From NCBI GenBank assembly GCA_963816555.1, contig CAWFLD010000019.1:1-64000 (forward strand): a stretch of DNA of 64,000 bases. The letters run 5' to 3'. The notes below the pieces were generated by a model. It saw only the letters and a list, made by a program, of their open reading frames with translations. It made no database searches and was not told the origin of the DNA. Numbering within the stretch: position 1 is the stretch's first letter; each line of letters opens with the position of its first letter. The DNA is from Lutibaculum sp963816555 (lineage in GTDB: Bacteria > Pseudomonadota > Alphaproteobacteria > Rhizobiales > Tepidamorphaceae). Positions 9,905-18,363 of the stretch are shown here, piece after piece. Position numbers and translations under genes: made by a program.

Positions 9905-10944
9905 GTGGAACCCGGGAATCAACACGGCAGGCCCCGCCCGAGGTGCGGCCCGAGGGGGAGGGCGGCGAGGCGAGCCGGACGCGGGCGACGGCGCGGGGAG
10001 GCGGAGATCGCCGCCGTCGCCGCGCTCCTGCGGCGCGAGGCGCGGCCCGCGCCGGGGCTCCACGTCGTGGCGACCCCGATCGGCAACCTCGCCGACATCA
10101 CGCTGCGGGCGCTCGCGACGCTGGCCGCCGCCGACATCGTCGCCTGCGAGGATACGCGGGTGACGCGCAAGCTGTCGGAGCATTTCGGCTTCCGCGCACG
10201 CCTTGTCTCGTACCACGAGCACAACGAGGCGGCGCGGGCGGCGCAGATCGTGGAGGATCTCGAGGCCGGCAAGGTCGTCGCCCTCGTCAGCGATGCCGGC
10301 ACGCCGCTGCTCTCCGATCCGGGCTACCGGCTGCGTGCGCGCGGCGGTCGCCGCCGGGCACGAGGTGCATGCGGTGCCGGGTCCCTCGGCGCTGCTCGGC
10401 GCGCTCGTCGTGGCGGGCCTGCCGACCGACCGCTTCTGGTTCGAGGGCTTCCTGCCGGCCAAGGCCGGCCAGCGGCGGACGCGGCTTCAGGCGCTGGCGG
10501 CGCTCGACGCGACCTCCGTCGTCTACGAATCGCCGCGACGGATCGCCGCGACGCTGTCGGAGCTCGCGGAGATCGCCGGCCCGGACCGCGAGGTCGTGGT
10601 CGCGCGCGAGCTGACCAAGCGGTTCGAGGAGGTCACGCGCGGGCCCGTCGGCGCGCTCGCCGCCTCCTTCTCGGAGGCCGTGCCGAAGGGCGAGATCGTG
10701 CTGATGATCGCGCCGTCCGACGCGGACGCCGGCCGGGCAGCCTCGGCGGACGACGTCGAGGCGCGGCTCGGGGCGCTCGTCGACGGAGGTCGGGGTGAAG
10801 GAGGCTGCGAGCCGGCTCGCGGCGGAGACGGGGCTCAAGCGCCGCGACCTCTACCAGCGGGCGCTGCGGATCGGTGCGGCCGGTGACGGCCCGGACGAGG
10901 GAGGCGACCACGCAGACGCAGAGCCGCCGACGCGCGGAGCGTGA
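9905..10944 (+). CDS. rsmI: 16S rRNA (cytidine(1402)-2'-O)-methyltransferase (frame-disrupted)
   Basis: 2'-O-methylates C1402 of 16S rRNA in the decoding centre. The tetrapyrrole-methylase fold is clear: LHVVATPIGNLADITLRAL, ACEDTRVTRKLSEHFG, LVSYHEHNE, LVSDAGTPLLSDPGYRL, then HEVHAVPGPSALLGALVVAG and FEGFLPAKAGQRR. A C-terminal extension holds a DLYQRALRI helix. Shifts are needed near 10340 (an extra base before VRAAVAAG) and near 10790, where the tail VKEAASRLAAETGLKRRDLY lies in another frame and stops at 10944. The span is two bases over, matching two single-base insertions. GTG 9905 is only the furthest plausible start, and the Arg-rich N-terminus looks spurious. The gene overlaps yraN, the usual neighbour. 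Confidence 0.85.
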
Positions 10945-11270
10945 CGGCCACCTGGCGGAGGGCGCCACGGTCGCGCTGCTTCTGCTCAAGGGGTTCCGCA
11001 CGCTCGGACGGCGCGTGCGCGCCGGTGGGCGAGCTCGACATCGTCGCCGTCCGCGGCACGACGATCGCGGTGGTCGAGGTGAAACTGCGGCGCGATGGCG
11101 ATCATTTCGCCCTGACGACGAGGAATCGACGGCGGATCGTCGCCGGCGCGCGTTGGTGGCTTGCGGCGAACCCGCACTATGCCGGATACACGATGCGCTT
11201 CGACGTGGTGATCTGGCCGGGCTTCAGGCCGCCGCGCCACATCCAGGCGGCGTTCGACGAAGACGATTGA
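10874..11270 (+). CDS. yraN: YraN / UPF0102 endonuclease-fold protein (one frameshift)
   Basis: A small conserved protein with a PD-(D/E)XK nuclease-like fold; its biological role is unsettled. RRRAERDGHLAEGATVALLL supplies the N-terminal helix of the family. After one extra base near 11025, APVGELDIVAVRGTTIAVVE gives the conserved GE(I/L)D and EVK catalytic-type core, followed by RRRIVAGARWWLAAN and a C-terminal strand RFDVVIWPG. The start is GTG 10874 or GTG 10883, both inside the end of rsmI, so translation is likely coupled. The next gene, gshB, begins 13 bases after the stop, consistent with an rsmI-yraN-gshB operon, a common alphaproteobacterial order. Confidence 0.8.
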
Positions 11271-11283
11271 TGAAGGAGAGGTG

Positions 11284-12228
11284 ATGAGCCTCAATGTCGC
11301 CGTGCAGATGGACCCGATCGAGAAGATCTCGATCAAGGGGGACTCGACCTTCGCCCTGATGCTCGAGGCGCAGGCGCGGGGCCATGCGCTGAGCTACTAC
11401 ACGCCCGACACGCTCGCCATGCGCGACGGCCGCGTGTCCGCCCGGGTCGCGCCGGTCGAGGTGCGCGACGTCGAGGGCGACCACTTCACGCTCGGCGAGT
11501 TCCGCCGGCGCGAGCTGTCGGAGTTCGACGTGGTGCATCTGCGGCAGGACCCGCCCTTCGACATGCACTACATCTCGACGACGCACATGCTGCAGACGCT
11601 GAAGCCCGGCACGATGGTGGTCAACGACCCCGTCGCCGTGCGCAACGCGCCGGAGAAGCTCTTCGTCACCGAGTTTCCCGACCTCATGCCGCAGACGCTG
11701 ATCAGCCGCGACAAGGCCGAGATCGAGGCGTTCCGCAAGGAGTTCGGCGACATCGTCATGAAGCCGCTCTACGGCCATGGCGGCGGCGCGGTGTTCCGCA
11801 TCACCCATGACGACCTCAATTTCGGCTCGCTCTACGACATGTTCGCCACGACCTGGCGCGAGCCGTGGGTCATCCAGCGCTACCTGCCCAACGTGCGCCA
11901 CGGCGACAAGCGCATCATCCTCGTCGACGGCGAGTTCGCCGGCGCGATCAACCGCATCCCGGCCGAGAACGACCTGCGCTCCAACATGGTGCGCGGCGGC
12001 GCGGCGGCCTTCACCGAGCTGACCGAGCGCGAGCGCGAGATCTGCGCCCGGGTCGGCCCGCGCTGCGCCGAGATCGGCCTGATGTTCGTCGGCCTCGACG
12101 TCATCGACGGCCTGCTGACCGAGATCAACGTGACCTCGCCGACCGGCATCCGCGCGGTCGCCAAGCTCGGCGGCCCCAACATCGCCGCGATGATCTGGGA
12201 CAGCATCGAGAAGCGGCGGCGGGGCTGA
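11284..12228 (+). CDS. gshB: Glutathione synthetase
   Basis: ATP-dependent ligation of gamma-glutamylcysteine and glycine, the last step of glutathione synthesis. There are 314 residues, the normal length. The N-terminal segment LNVAVQMDPIEKISIKGDST is the family hallmark. The ATP-grasp domain shows FGDIVMKPLYGHGGGAVFR (ATP lysine and glycine loop), PNVRHGDKRIILVDGEF, and the metal-binding LLTEINVTSPTGIR near the C-terminus. ATG 11284 is chosen over GTG 11281 because AAGGAG lies upstream at ideal distance. It directly follows yraN and looks co-transcribed. The frame is intact, unlike both upstream genes. Confidence 0.96.
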   Translation: MSLNVAVQMDPIEKISIKGDSTFALMLEAQARGHALSYYTPDTLAMRDGRVSARVAPVEVRDVEGDHFTLGEFRRRELSEFDVVHLRQDPPFDMHYISTTHMLQTLKPGTMVVNDPVAVRNAPEKLFVTEFPDLMPQTLISRDKAEIEAFRKEFGDIVMKPLYGHGGGAVFRITHDDLNFGSLYDMFATTWREPWVIQRYLPNVRHGDKRIILVDGEFAGAINRIPAENDLRSNMVRGGAAAFTELTEREREICARVGPRCAEIGLMFVGLDVIDGLLTEINVTSPTGIRAVAKLGGPNIAAMIWDSIEKRRRG

Positions 12229-12274
12229 TCCCGCCGGATCCCAAGGGCAACAGAAGCCAGCAAGGAGTTCACAC

Positions 12275-13039
12275 GTGAGCGACGTCGGTCCCGGAGGCGT
12301 GCCGCTTCCGCCGCAAGAGCTTGTCTTCATGAACAAGTCGGCGGAGGAGGGCCTCAACCAGGGCAGGAGCCAGGTGCGCAAGCTCGCGCACTTCGGGCTG
12401 AACGTGCATGACGGGCTGGTCTTCGATCTCGGCTGCGGCTACGGGCGTCTGGCCTACGGGCTGCTCGCCTCGGGCTTCCGCGGCCGCTATGTCGGCCTCG
12501 ACATCACGCCGGACAGGATCGCCTGGCTGCGCGAGAACTTCACGCCGCTCCAGCCGCGCTACACCTTCGTCCACGAGGACGTGAAGAACGACCAGTACAA
12601 TCCCGGCGGCGCCAAGGGCGCGCCGCGCTACGACGCCGCGCTCGGCGGCGAGGCGCCGGACACGATCATCCTGCTCAGCGTCTTCACCCACATGTACGAG
12701 GACGACATCCGCGCGCATCTCGCCAACATCCGGGCGGTGATGTCGCCGGCCACGAAGCTCCTCGTCTCGTGCTTCCTGTTCGACGGGCCGGGCGCGAGGG
12801 GCGTGGAGCAGGGCACCGCGCGCCGCACCTTCGCGTTCGAGCTGTCGGACCACGCCCGCTACGACAAGAAGAACCGGCCGCTGGCCGCGATCGCCTTCAC
12901 CGAGCCGTTCATGGCCTCCATGCTGCGCGAGGCCGGCCTCGACGCGACCTTCCACCGCGGCACCTGGACGGGCCAGCCGACCGAGGAGGACGCGTTCGCG
13001 CAGGACATCGCGATCTGCCGGGTGGCAGGCAGCCACTGA
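12275..13039 (+). CDS. Class I SAM-dependent methyltransferase
   Basis: 254 residues, substrate unknown. Motif I is VFDLGCGYGRLAYGLLASG at about residues 50-68, followed by YVGLDITPDRIAW (acidic motif II) and a later IILLSVFTHMYEDDIRAHL of motif IV type. The C-terminal half carries EPFMASMLREAGLDATFHRG. The start GTG 12275 has AAGGAG seven bases upstream. It lies 46 bases after gshB on the same strand and may belong to that operon. Nothing near it identifies the methyl acceptor. Confidence 0.8.
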   Translation: MSDVGPGGVPLPPQELVFMNKSAEEGLNQGRSQVRKLAHFGLNVHDGLVFDLGCGYGRLAYGLLASGFRGRYVGLDITPDRIAWLRENFTPLQPRYTFVHEDVKNDQYNPGGAKGAPRYDAALGGEAPDTIILLSVFTHMYEDDIRAHLANIRAVMSPATKLLVSCFLFDGPGARGVEQGTARRTFAFELSDHARYDKKNRPLAAIAFTEPFMASMLREAGLDATFHRGTWTGQPTEEDAFAQDIAICRVAGSH

Positions 13040-13103
13040 CGGCCGTGCCGGGCCGGCCACGGCCCCGCAGCCCCTGAAGACATACCGGAACGGAGAAGGT
13101 GCC

Positions 13104-13689
13104 ATGCAGGCGATGAGCGGTCCCGAGTTCGAAGGGGAGCTGGCGGCGCGGGCGCGCGAGGCGATGCGCCTCCACCGCAAGTGGTACCTCGTCGAGGGCG
13201 TCGTGCTGATCGTCCTCGGCCTGCTGGCGGTGCTGGTGCCGCAGGTCGCGACGCTGGCGATCACCGTGCTCGTCGGCTGGCTCTTCGTGATCGGCGGCGC
13301 GATCCGCGTCGCCGCCACCTTCTCCCGGCGCGCGAGCCCGGGCTTCTGGATGTCGCTCCTGACCGGCATCCTCGCCCTGGTGCTCGGCTTCGTCCTCCTG
13401 TTCCAGCCCTTCGCCGGCGCCCTCACCCTGACCATGGTGCTGGTCGTCCTGTTCCTCGTGCAGGGCACGATGAGCATCATGATCGCGCTGCAGTTCCGGC
13501 GCTACGGTCGGCGGCAGCGGCGCCTGGATGATCGCGTCCGGCGTCGTCGACATCCTGCTCGCCCTCATCATCCTGTCCGGCTGGCCCGGCACCGCCGCCT
13601 GGGCGATCGGCCTGCTCGTCGGCATCAACCTGATCTTCCTCGGCCTGGCGATCGTGATGACGGCGGTGGCGGCGGGGCGGCTCGACTGA
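13104..13689 (+). CDS. HdeD-like DUF308 membrane protein (one frameshift)
   Basis: A small inner-membrane protein with six predicted helices, in the HdeD/DUF308 family whose E. coli member is linked to acid resistance. Helices include WYLVEGVVLIVLGLLAVLV, LAITVLVGWLFVIGGAI and a FWMSLLTGILALVLGFVLLF segment. The frame breaks near 13510. One extra base restores SGAWMIASGVVDILLALII and IGLLVGINLIFLGLAIVM, with a stop at 13689, and the full span is then one base over 194 codons plus stop. The charged N-terminus (FEGELAARAREAMRLHRK) is cytoplasmic by the positive-inside rule. Confidence 0.8.
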
Positions 13690-13703
13690 CCCTACGGGAA
13701 AGC

Positions 13704-13732
13704 GGGCAGGCGTACGCTCGGCGCCCTTTTTT
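13704..13732 (+). terminator. Possible terminator after HdeD-like gene
   Basis: A short GGGC...GCCC stem closes a loop around CGTACG and is followed at once by six T residues (13727-13732). It sits 15 bases past the HdeD-like stop. The stem is weak, but the T run is unusual in this GC-rich DNA. Confidence 0.4.
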
Positions 13733-13900
13733 CGGCTCTTTCGTCGCCTAGTCTTAACTCTCTCGCGATAAACATCGTGACGCGTCGCCCGGCCCGGCAG
13801 CACTCCTGCCGGTCGCGGGCTCCGTCGTCGTTGGCGAGGCCACCACCACGCCGTCATCCACCCCGGCCCGCCTGCGCCGCCCGCACATCGCCGCCACACC

Positions 13901-15763
13901 ATGACCGAACGCCCCGCTGCGGCCTATTCGACACGACACGCCGGCCCCCGGGGCGGGCCGCGGCCGCTGCCGGTGCGTCTGCGGCGATGGCTGCGCCTGC
14001 GCGTGACGCTGCTGCGGCTGCTCGCCAGCCGCAACATCCGCGACAACTCGATGGCCATCGCCGCGCTCGGCATGGCGGCGTCGATCGCGATCGCCGGCGG
14101 CGTCATCCTGCTGCACTGGACGGTCTACCTGCTGCACACGCTGTTCTTCGGCCTGCCGCTCGGCGGCCACCTCAGCGCCGGCGTCGGGCTCGGCACGTGG
14201 CAGCCCTTCGCCGTGCCCGTCCTCGGCGGGCTCGCGCTCGGCGTCTTCGGCATTCTCGGCCGCCGCCTCCGGGCGCGCGACATCGTCGACCCGATCGAGG
14301 CGAACGCCCTCTACGGCGGCAAGATGTCGATGCTCGACAGCCTGCGGCTCGCCGCCTCCACCCTCCTGTCGAACGCCGCCGGCGCCTCGGTCGGCATGGA
14401 AGCGGCCTACACCCAGGTCGGCGCCGCCATGGCGTCCGTCAGCGGCCAGACCTTCAACCTGCGCCGCGCCGACCTGCGCATCCTCGTCGGCTGCGGCGCC
14501 GCCGCGGCCATCGCCGCGGCCTTCGGCGCCCCCTTCGCCGGCGCGTTCTACGCCTTCGAGCTCGTCATCGGCAGCTACACGCTGGCGGCCATGGCGCCGG
14601 TGTGCCTGTCGGCGATCACGGCCGGGCTGATGACGGACTGGGCGGTCGGCGGCCACATGATCTTCGCCACGCACGAGATGACCGGGCTCGGCTTCTACGA
14701 CTACCCGTTCATCGCCGCGATCGGCATCGGCGCCGCCTTCCTCGGCATCTGGACGATGCGCGCCGTGACGCTCGCCGAGCGCCTGATGCGGCGCTCGCGC
14801 CTGCCGGCCTGGGCGCGGCCGGTCGCCGGCGGGCTGATCGTCGGCACGATCGCGCTGTCCTTCCCGCAGGTTCTCGGCAGCGGCTACGGCGCGGTCCAGC
14901 ACAACATCCATCTCGGCTACACCGTGCCGGTGCTCGCCGTCCTCGTCGTCGTCAAGATCATCGCCTCGGCGGCCTCGCTCGGCGCGGGATTCCGCGGCGG
15001 CCTGTTCTCCTCGTCGCTGTTCCTGGGCAGCCTCTACGGCGCCCTGTTCGCGGCCGGCGCGGCCTGGCTGTTCCCGTCCCTGCCGCTCGACGAGAGCGGC
15101 TACGTGCTGATCGGCATGGGCGCGGTGGCGGCCGCGATCGTCGGCGCGCCGATCACCATGGTGATGCTGGTGCAGGAGGCGACCGGCGACTTCGAGGTCA
15201 CGCTCGGCGTGCTCGCCGCGGTGGTCGTGGCGACGATGATCGTGCGGCAGCGCTTCGGCTATTCCTTCGCCACGTGGCGCTTCCACCTGCGCGGCGTGCA
15301 GATCCACGGCGCCCACGACGTCGGCTGGATCGAGAACCTCACGGTGCGCCGGCTGATGCGCCGCGACCCCAAGATCGTGCCCGCGACCATGTCGCTGCAG
15401 GCCCTGCGCCGCACCTATCCGCTGGGCAGCGTGAAGCGCGTCTTCGTGATCGACGAGGACGCGCAATATGCCGGCATGGTCGATCTCTCGGCCGTGCACG
15501 ACCCCTCCGTCGAGGACGACGACGAGCGCACCGCCGGCGACCTCGCCACCGCGCCGGACGGCTTCCTCCTGCCGATGCAGAACGTGCGCCGCGCGCTCAA
15601 GCTCTTCGGCTCGGCCGAGGAGGAGAGCCTGCCCGTCGTCGAGAGCGCCAGGAACCGCCACATCGTCGGCTACCTCACCGAGGCCTACGCGCTCAGGCGC
15701 TACAACCAGGAGCTCGAGCGCAAGCGCGCCGAGGAGCTCGGCGAGCGCCACCTGTTCGGCTGA
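13901..15763 (+). CDS. CLC-family anion channel/transporter with C-terminal CBS region, atypical filter
   Basis: 620 residues in one intact frame: a membrane domain of about 400 residues with many hydrophobic helices, then a CBS-pair-like tail (residues ~475-600, containing LTVRRLMRRDP and GYLTEAYAL). Helices such as LGGLALGVFGILGRRL fit the CLC fold, and GAPITMVMLVQEATGDFEVT matches the conserved C-terminal helix. The usual filter GSGIP is absent: the corresponding segment reads VDPIEANALYGGKMS. GREGP is GASVGMEAAYTQ, keeping the gating Glu (E167) but losing Pro, and GxFxP is GGLFSSSLF. This is a divergent subgroup, so chloride selectivity should not be assumed. Upstream is a T-run terminator candidate, downstream a bidirectional hairpin. 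Confidence 0.85.
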   Translation: MTERPAAAYSTRHAGPRGGPRPLPVRLRRWLRLRVTLLRLLASRNIRDNSMAIAALGMAASIAIAGGVILLHWTVYLLHTLFFGLPLGGHLSAGVGLGTWQPFAVPVLGGLALGVFGILGRRLRARDIVDPIEANALYGGKMSMLDSLRLAASTLLSNAAGASVGMEAAYTQVGAAMASVSGQTFNLRRADLRILVGCGAAAAIAAAFGAPFAGAFYAFELVIGSYTLAAMAPVCLSAITAGLMTDWAVGGHMIFATHEMTGLGFYDYPFIAAIGIGAAFLGIWTMRAVTLAERLMRRSRLPAWARPVAGGLIVGTIALSFPQVLGSGYGAVQHNIHLGYTVPVLAVLVVVKIIASAASLGAGFRGGLFSSSLFLGSLYGALFAAGAAWLFPSLPLDESGYVLIGMGAVAAAIVGAPITMVMLVQEATGDFEVTLGVLAAVVVATMIVRQRFGYSFATWRFHLRGVQIHGAHDVGWIENLTVRRLMRRDPKIVPATMSLQALRRTYPLGSVKRVFVIDEDAQYAGMVDLSAVHDPSVEDDDERTAGDLATAPDGFLLPMQNVRRALKLFGSAEEESLPVVESARNRHIVGYLTEAYALRRYNQELERKRAEELGERHLFG

Positions 15764-15775
15764 ACGCCGGACATG

Positions 15776-15804
15776 AAAAAGGCCCGCCGGGACGGCGGGC
15801 CTTT
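15776..15804. terminator. Bidirectional rho-independent terminator
   Basis: GGCCCGCCG (15781-15789) pairs perfectly with CGGCGGGCC (15793-15801) around a 3-base loop. Five A residues precede the stem and TTT follows. It lies between the converging CLC gene (stop 15763) and the peroxiredoxin gene (stop 15837), so it can terminate both. Confidence 0.85.
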
Positions 15805-15836
15805 GCGTCTGACTCCGCCGCGAGGCGGGCGGGCCC

Positions 15837-16463
15837 TCAGAGCTCCGTCACGCGGAGATAGGGGCGCAGCTCCTCCCAGCCCTTCGGGAACAGCTGCTTC
15901 GCCTCGTCGTCCTTGACCGAGGTGGGGATGATCACCTTGCCGCCGGGCACCCAGTCGGCGGGCGTCGCGACCTTCCGCGCGTCGGCGAGCTGCAGCGCGT
16001 CGATCACCCGCAGGATCTCGTCGAAGTTGCGGCCCACGTTCATGGGATAGGTCAGCGTCAGGCGGATCTTCTTGTCCGGGTCGATGATGAAGACCGACCG
16101 CACCGCCTGCGTCGCGCTCGCCGCCGGGTGGATCATCTCGTAGAGCTTCGAGATCTTGAGGTCCGGATCCGCGACGATCGGGAAGTTCAGCGTCGTGTGC
16201 TGCGTGTCGTTGACGTCGGCGATCCATTCGCGGTGCTCGTCGACCGTGTCGGTCGACAGGCCGATCGGCTTCACGCCGCGCCTGGCGAACTCGTCCGCGA
16301 GCTGCGCCGTGCGCCCCATCTCGGTGGTGCAGACGGGGGTGAAGTCCGCGGGATGGCTGAAGAAGAAGGCCCAGTCGTCGCCGATCCAGTCGTGGAAGTC
16401 GATCGGGCCGGCGGTCGTCTCGGCCTGGAAGTTCGGGGCGGTTTCGCCAATTCGCACTGACAT
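15837..16463 (-). CDS. 1-Cys peroxiredoxin (Prx6 type)
   Basis: Reduces peroxides through a single peroxidatic cysteine in the cytoplasm. 208 residues. The active-site segment HPADFTPVCTTEMG holds the catalytic Cys with its Thr and Pro partners, and a conserved Arg occurs in the ATQAVRSVFIID region. LTYPMNVGRNFDEILRVIDA and the long C-terminal arm (DWVPGGKVIIPTS) distinguish the Prx6 subgroup from two-Cys enzymes. ATG 16463 is preferred to the upstream in-frame ATG at 16670: AAGGA precedes it and homologues begin MSVRIGETAPNF. The divergent comM gene starts 270 bases away, leaving room for two promoters, but no clear OxyR-type operator was seen. Confidence 0.93.
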   Translation of the reverse strand: MSVRIGETAPNFQAETTAGPIDFHDWIGDDWAFFFSHPADFTPVCTTEMGRTAQLADEFARRGVKPIGLSTDTVDEHREWIADVNDTQHTTLNFPIVADPDLKISKLYEMIHPAASATQAVRSVFIIDPDKKIRLTLTYPMNVGRNFDEILRVIDALQLADARKVATPADWVPGGKVIIPTSVKDDEAKQLFPKGWEELRPYLRVTEL

Positions 16464-16732
16464 CTGACATCCTTCGTATGGGTTGGGGTGGCCGGTGCGG
16501 AGCCAGCAGGAGCGCCGGAGCCTGTCCCGCGCCGTCCCTGCCCGCACATCAGGCATCCCTAATATAAGAAACGTTCTCCCGGTTGCACCGCTCCGATCGT
16601 CGCAGGTCCCGCAAGATCCGGCGCCCGGCCGGCGCCCGGCCGCCGCCCGCCCCGACGCGTCTTTGTTCACGTCCTGTTCTTGCGCCCGCCCGACTTCCTG
16701 CTACACTTCCCTCCGTTCAGGAGGGCTCGGGC

Positions 16733-18265
16733 ATGGTCGCACGCGTGACAACCGTCGCTTTCGTCGGCATCGAGGCCAGGCGCGTCGACGTCCAGGTGCA
16801 GGTCGCCCCCGGCATGACGGCCTTCTCCATCGTCGGCCTGCCGGACAAGGCGGTGGCGGAGAGCCGCGAGCGCGTCCGCTCCGCCCTGATCGCCATCGGC
16901 CTCGCCCTGCCGCCGAAGCGCATCACCGTCAACCTCGCCCCCGCCGACCTGCCGAAGGAGGGCAGCCATTTCGACCTCGCCATCGCGCTCGGCCTGATGG
17001 CGGCGATCGGCGCGGTGCCGGCCGAGGCGCTGCGGCGCTGGTGCGTGCTCGGCGAGCTCGCGCTCGACGGCCGGGTCACGCCGGTGGCGGGCGTCCTGCC
17101 GGCGGCGATCGGCGCCAACGCGATGGGGCTCGGCCTGATCTGCCCCGAAGGCTGCGGCGCCGAGGCCGCGTGGGCGAGCCCGGAGATGGACGTGCTGGCG
17201 CCGGGCGACCTGATCGCCGTCGTCAACCACTTCAAGGGCTCGCAGCTCCTCGCCCGGCCGCGCCCGGCGGTCCGCGAGACCGCCGCCTCGCCGCTCGACC
17301 TCTCCGACATCCGCGGCCAGGAGACGGCGAAGCGGGCGCTCGAGATCGCCGCCGCCGGCGGCCACAACCTCCTGTTCGTCGGCCCGCCCGGCGCCGGCAA
17401 GTCGATGCTGGCGCAGCGCCTGCCCTCGATCCTGCCGCCGCTGTCGCCGGCGGAGCTGCTCGAGGTGTCGATGATCCACTCCGTCGCCGGCGCCCTGTCG
17501 GGCGGCCGGCTGTCGGCGGAGCGGCCGTTCCGCGCGCCGCACCACTCGGCCTCGATGGCCGCGCTCGTCGGCGGCGGCGTCAAGGCGCGCCCGGGCGAGG
17601 CCTCGCTCGCCCATCGCGGCGTCCTGTTCCTCGACGAACTGCCCGAGTTCCACCCGCAGGTGCTCGACAGCCTGCGCCAGCCGCTCGAATCCGGCGAGAC
17701 GGTGATCGCGCGGGCCATGCACCGCATCACCTATCCCTCGCGCTTCCAGCTGATCGCGGCGATGAACCCGTGCCGCTGCGGCCAGGCCTCCGAGCCCGGC
17801 GGCCACTGCCGGCGCGGACCGCGCTGCGCCGCCGACTACCAGGCGCGCGTCTCCGGGCCGCTGCTCGACCGCATCGACCTGCGGCTCGACGTCCCCGCCG
17901 TCACGGCCGCCGACCTGATGGCCCCGTCGCACGCCGAAGGCAGCGCCGCCGTCGCCGCGCGCGTGGCGGAGGCGCGCGACATCCAGCGCGACCGCTATGT
18001 CGGCCTCGGCCTGCCGGACTGGACGACGAACGGCACCTGTCCCGGCAAGCTGCTCGACGAGGTGGCGCGGCCGGACCCGGCGGGCATCGCGCTGCTGCGC
18101 GAGGCGGCCGACGCGCTCGCCCTCTCCGCGCGGGGCTATCACCGCGTCCTCCGGGTCGCGCGCACGCTCGCCGACCTTGCCGGGGACGACCTCGTGCGGC
18201 GGATCCACGTCGCCGAGGCGGTCGCCTATCGCGGCGCCGGCACCGGGCTCGTCGCCGCCGCGTGA
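16733..18265 (+). CDS. comM: ComM/YifB-family AAA+ helicase, Mg-chelatase-like
   Basis: A ring ATPase; ComM is known to promote branch migration during natural transformation in other bacteria. 510 residues. The N-terminal Lon-like fold opens ARVTTVAFVGIEARRVDVQV and FSIVGLPDKAVAESRERVRSA. Walker A GPPGAGKSMLAQRLPSILPP lies near residue 218 and Walker B GVLFLDELPEFHP near 300. The AAA signature FRAPHHSAS is present, and four Cys around PCRCGQ..GHC..GPRC form the family zinc-like cluster. The C-terminal domain contains RGYHRVLRVARTLADLAG. ATG 16733 follows CAGGAGG by eight bases. No other competence genes are in the window. Confidence 0.93.
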   Translation: MVARVTTVAFVGIEARRVDVQVQVAPGMTAFSIVGLPDKAVAESRERVRSALIAIGLALPPKRITVNLAPADLPKEGSHFDLAIALGLMAAIGAVPAEALRRWCVLGELALDGRVTPVAGVLPAAIGANAMGLGLICPEGCGAEAAWASPEMDVLAPGDLIAVVNHFKGSQLLARPRPAVRETAASPLDLSDIRGQETAKRALEIAAAGGHNLLFVGPPGAGKSMLAQRLPSILPPLSPAELLEVSMIHSVAGALSGGRLSAERPFRAPHHSASMAALVGGGVKARPGEASLAHRGVLFLDELPEFHPQVLDSLRQPLESGETVIARAMHRITYPSRFQLIAAMNPCRCGQASEPGGHCRRGPRCAADYQARVSGPLLDRIDLRLDVPAVTAADLMAPSHAEGSAAVAARVAEARDIQRDRYVGLGLPDWTTNGTCPGKLLDEVARPDPAGIALLREAADALALSARGYHRVLRVARTLADLAGDDLVRRIHVAEAVAYRGAGTGLVAAA

Positions 18266-18363
18266 GGCGATCGACAGGCGGGGCCGCCGCTCGCCTATTG
18301 TCTTAAGCCACCCGTAAGTGCCTGTCGGCTAGGCTCGCCCGATCAATCGCAACGGTCGAGCCG

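Noticed and set aside
13754..15751. 665-residue minus-strand open frame across the CLC gene
   Set aside because: Composition (His/Arg/Asp/Glu runs) is typical of antisense reading in high-GC DNA; the CLC frame has clear membrane helices and family motifs.
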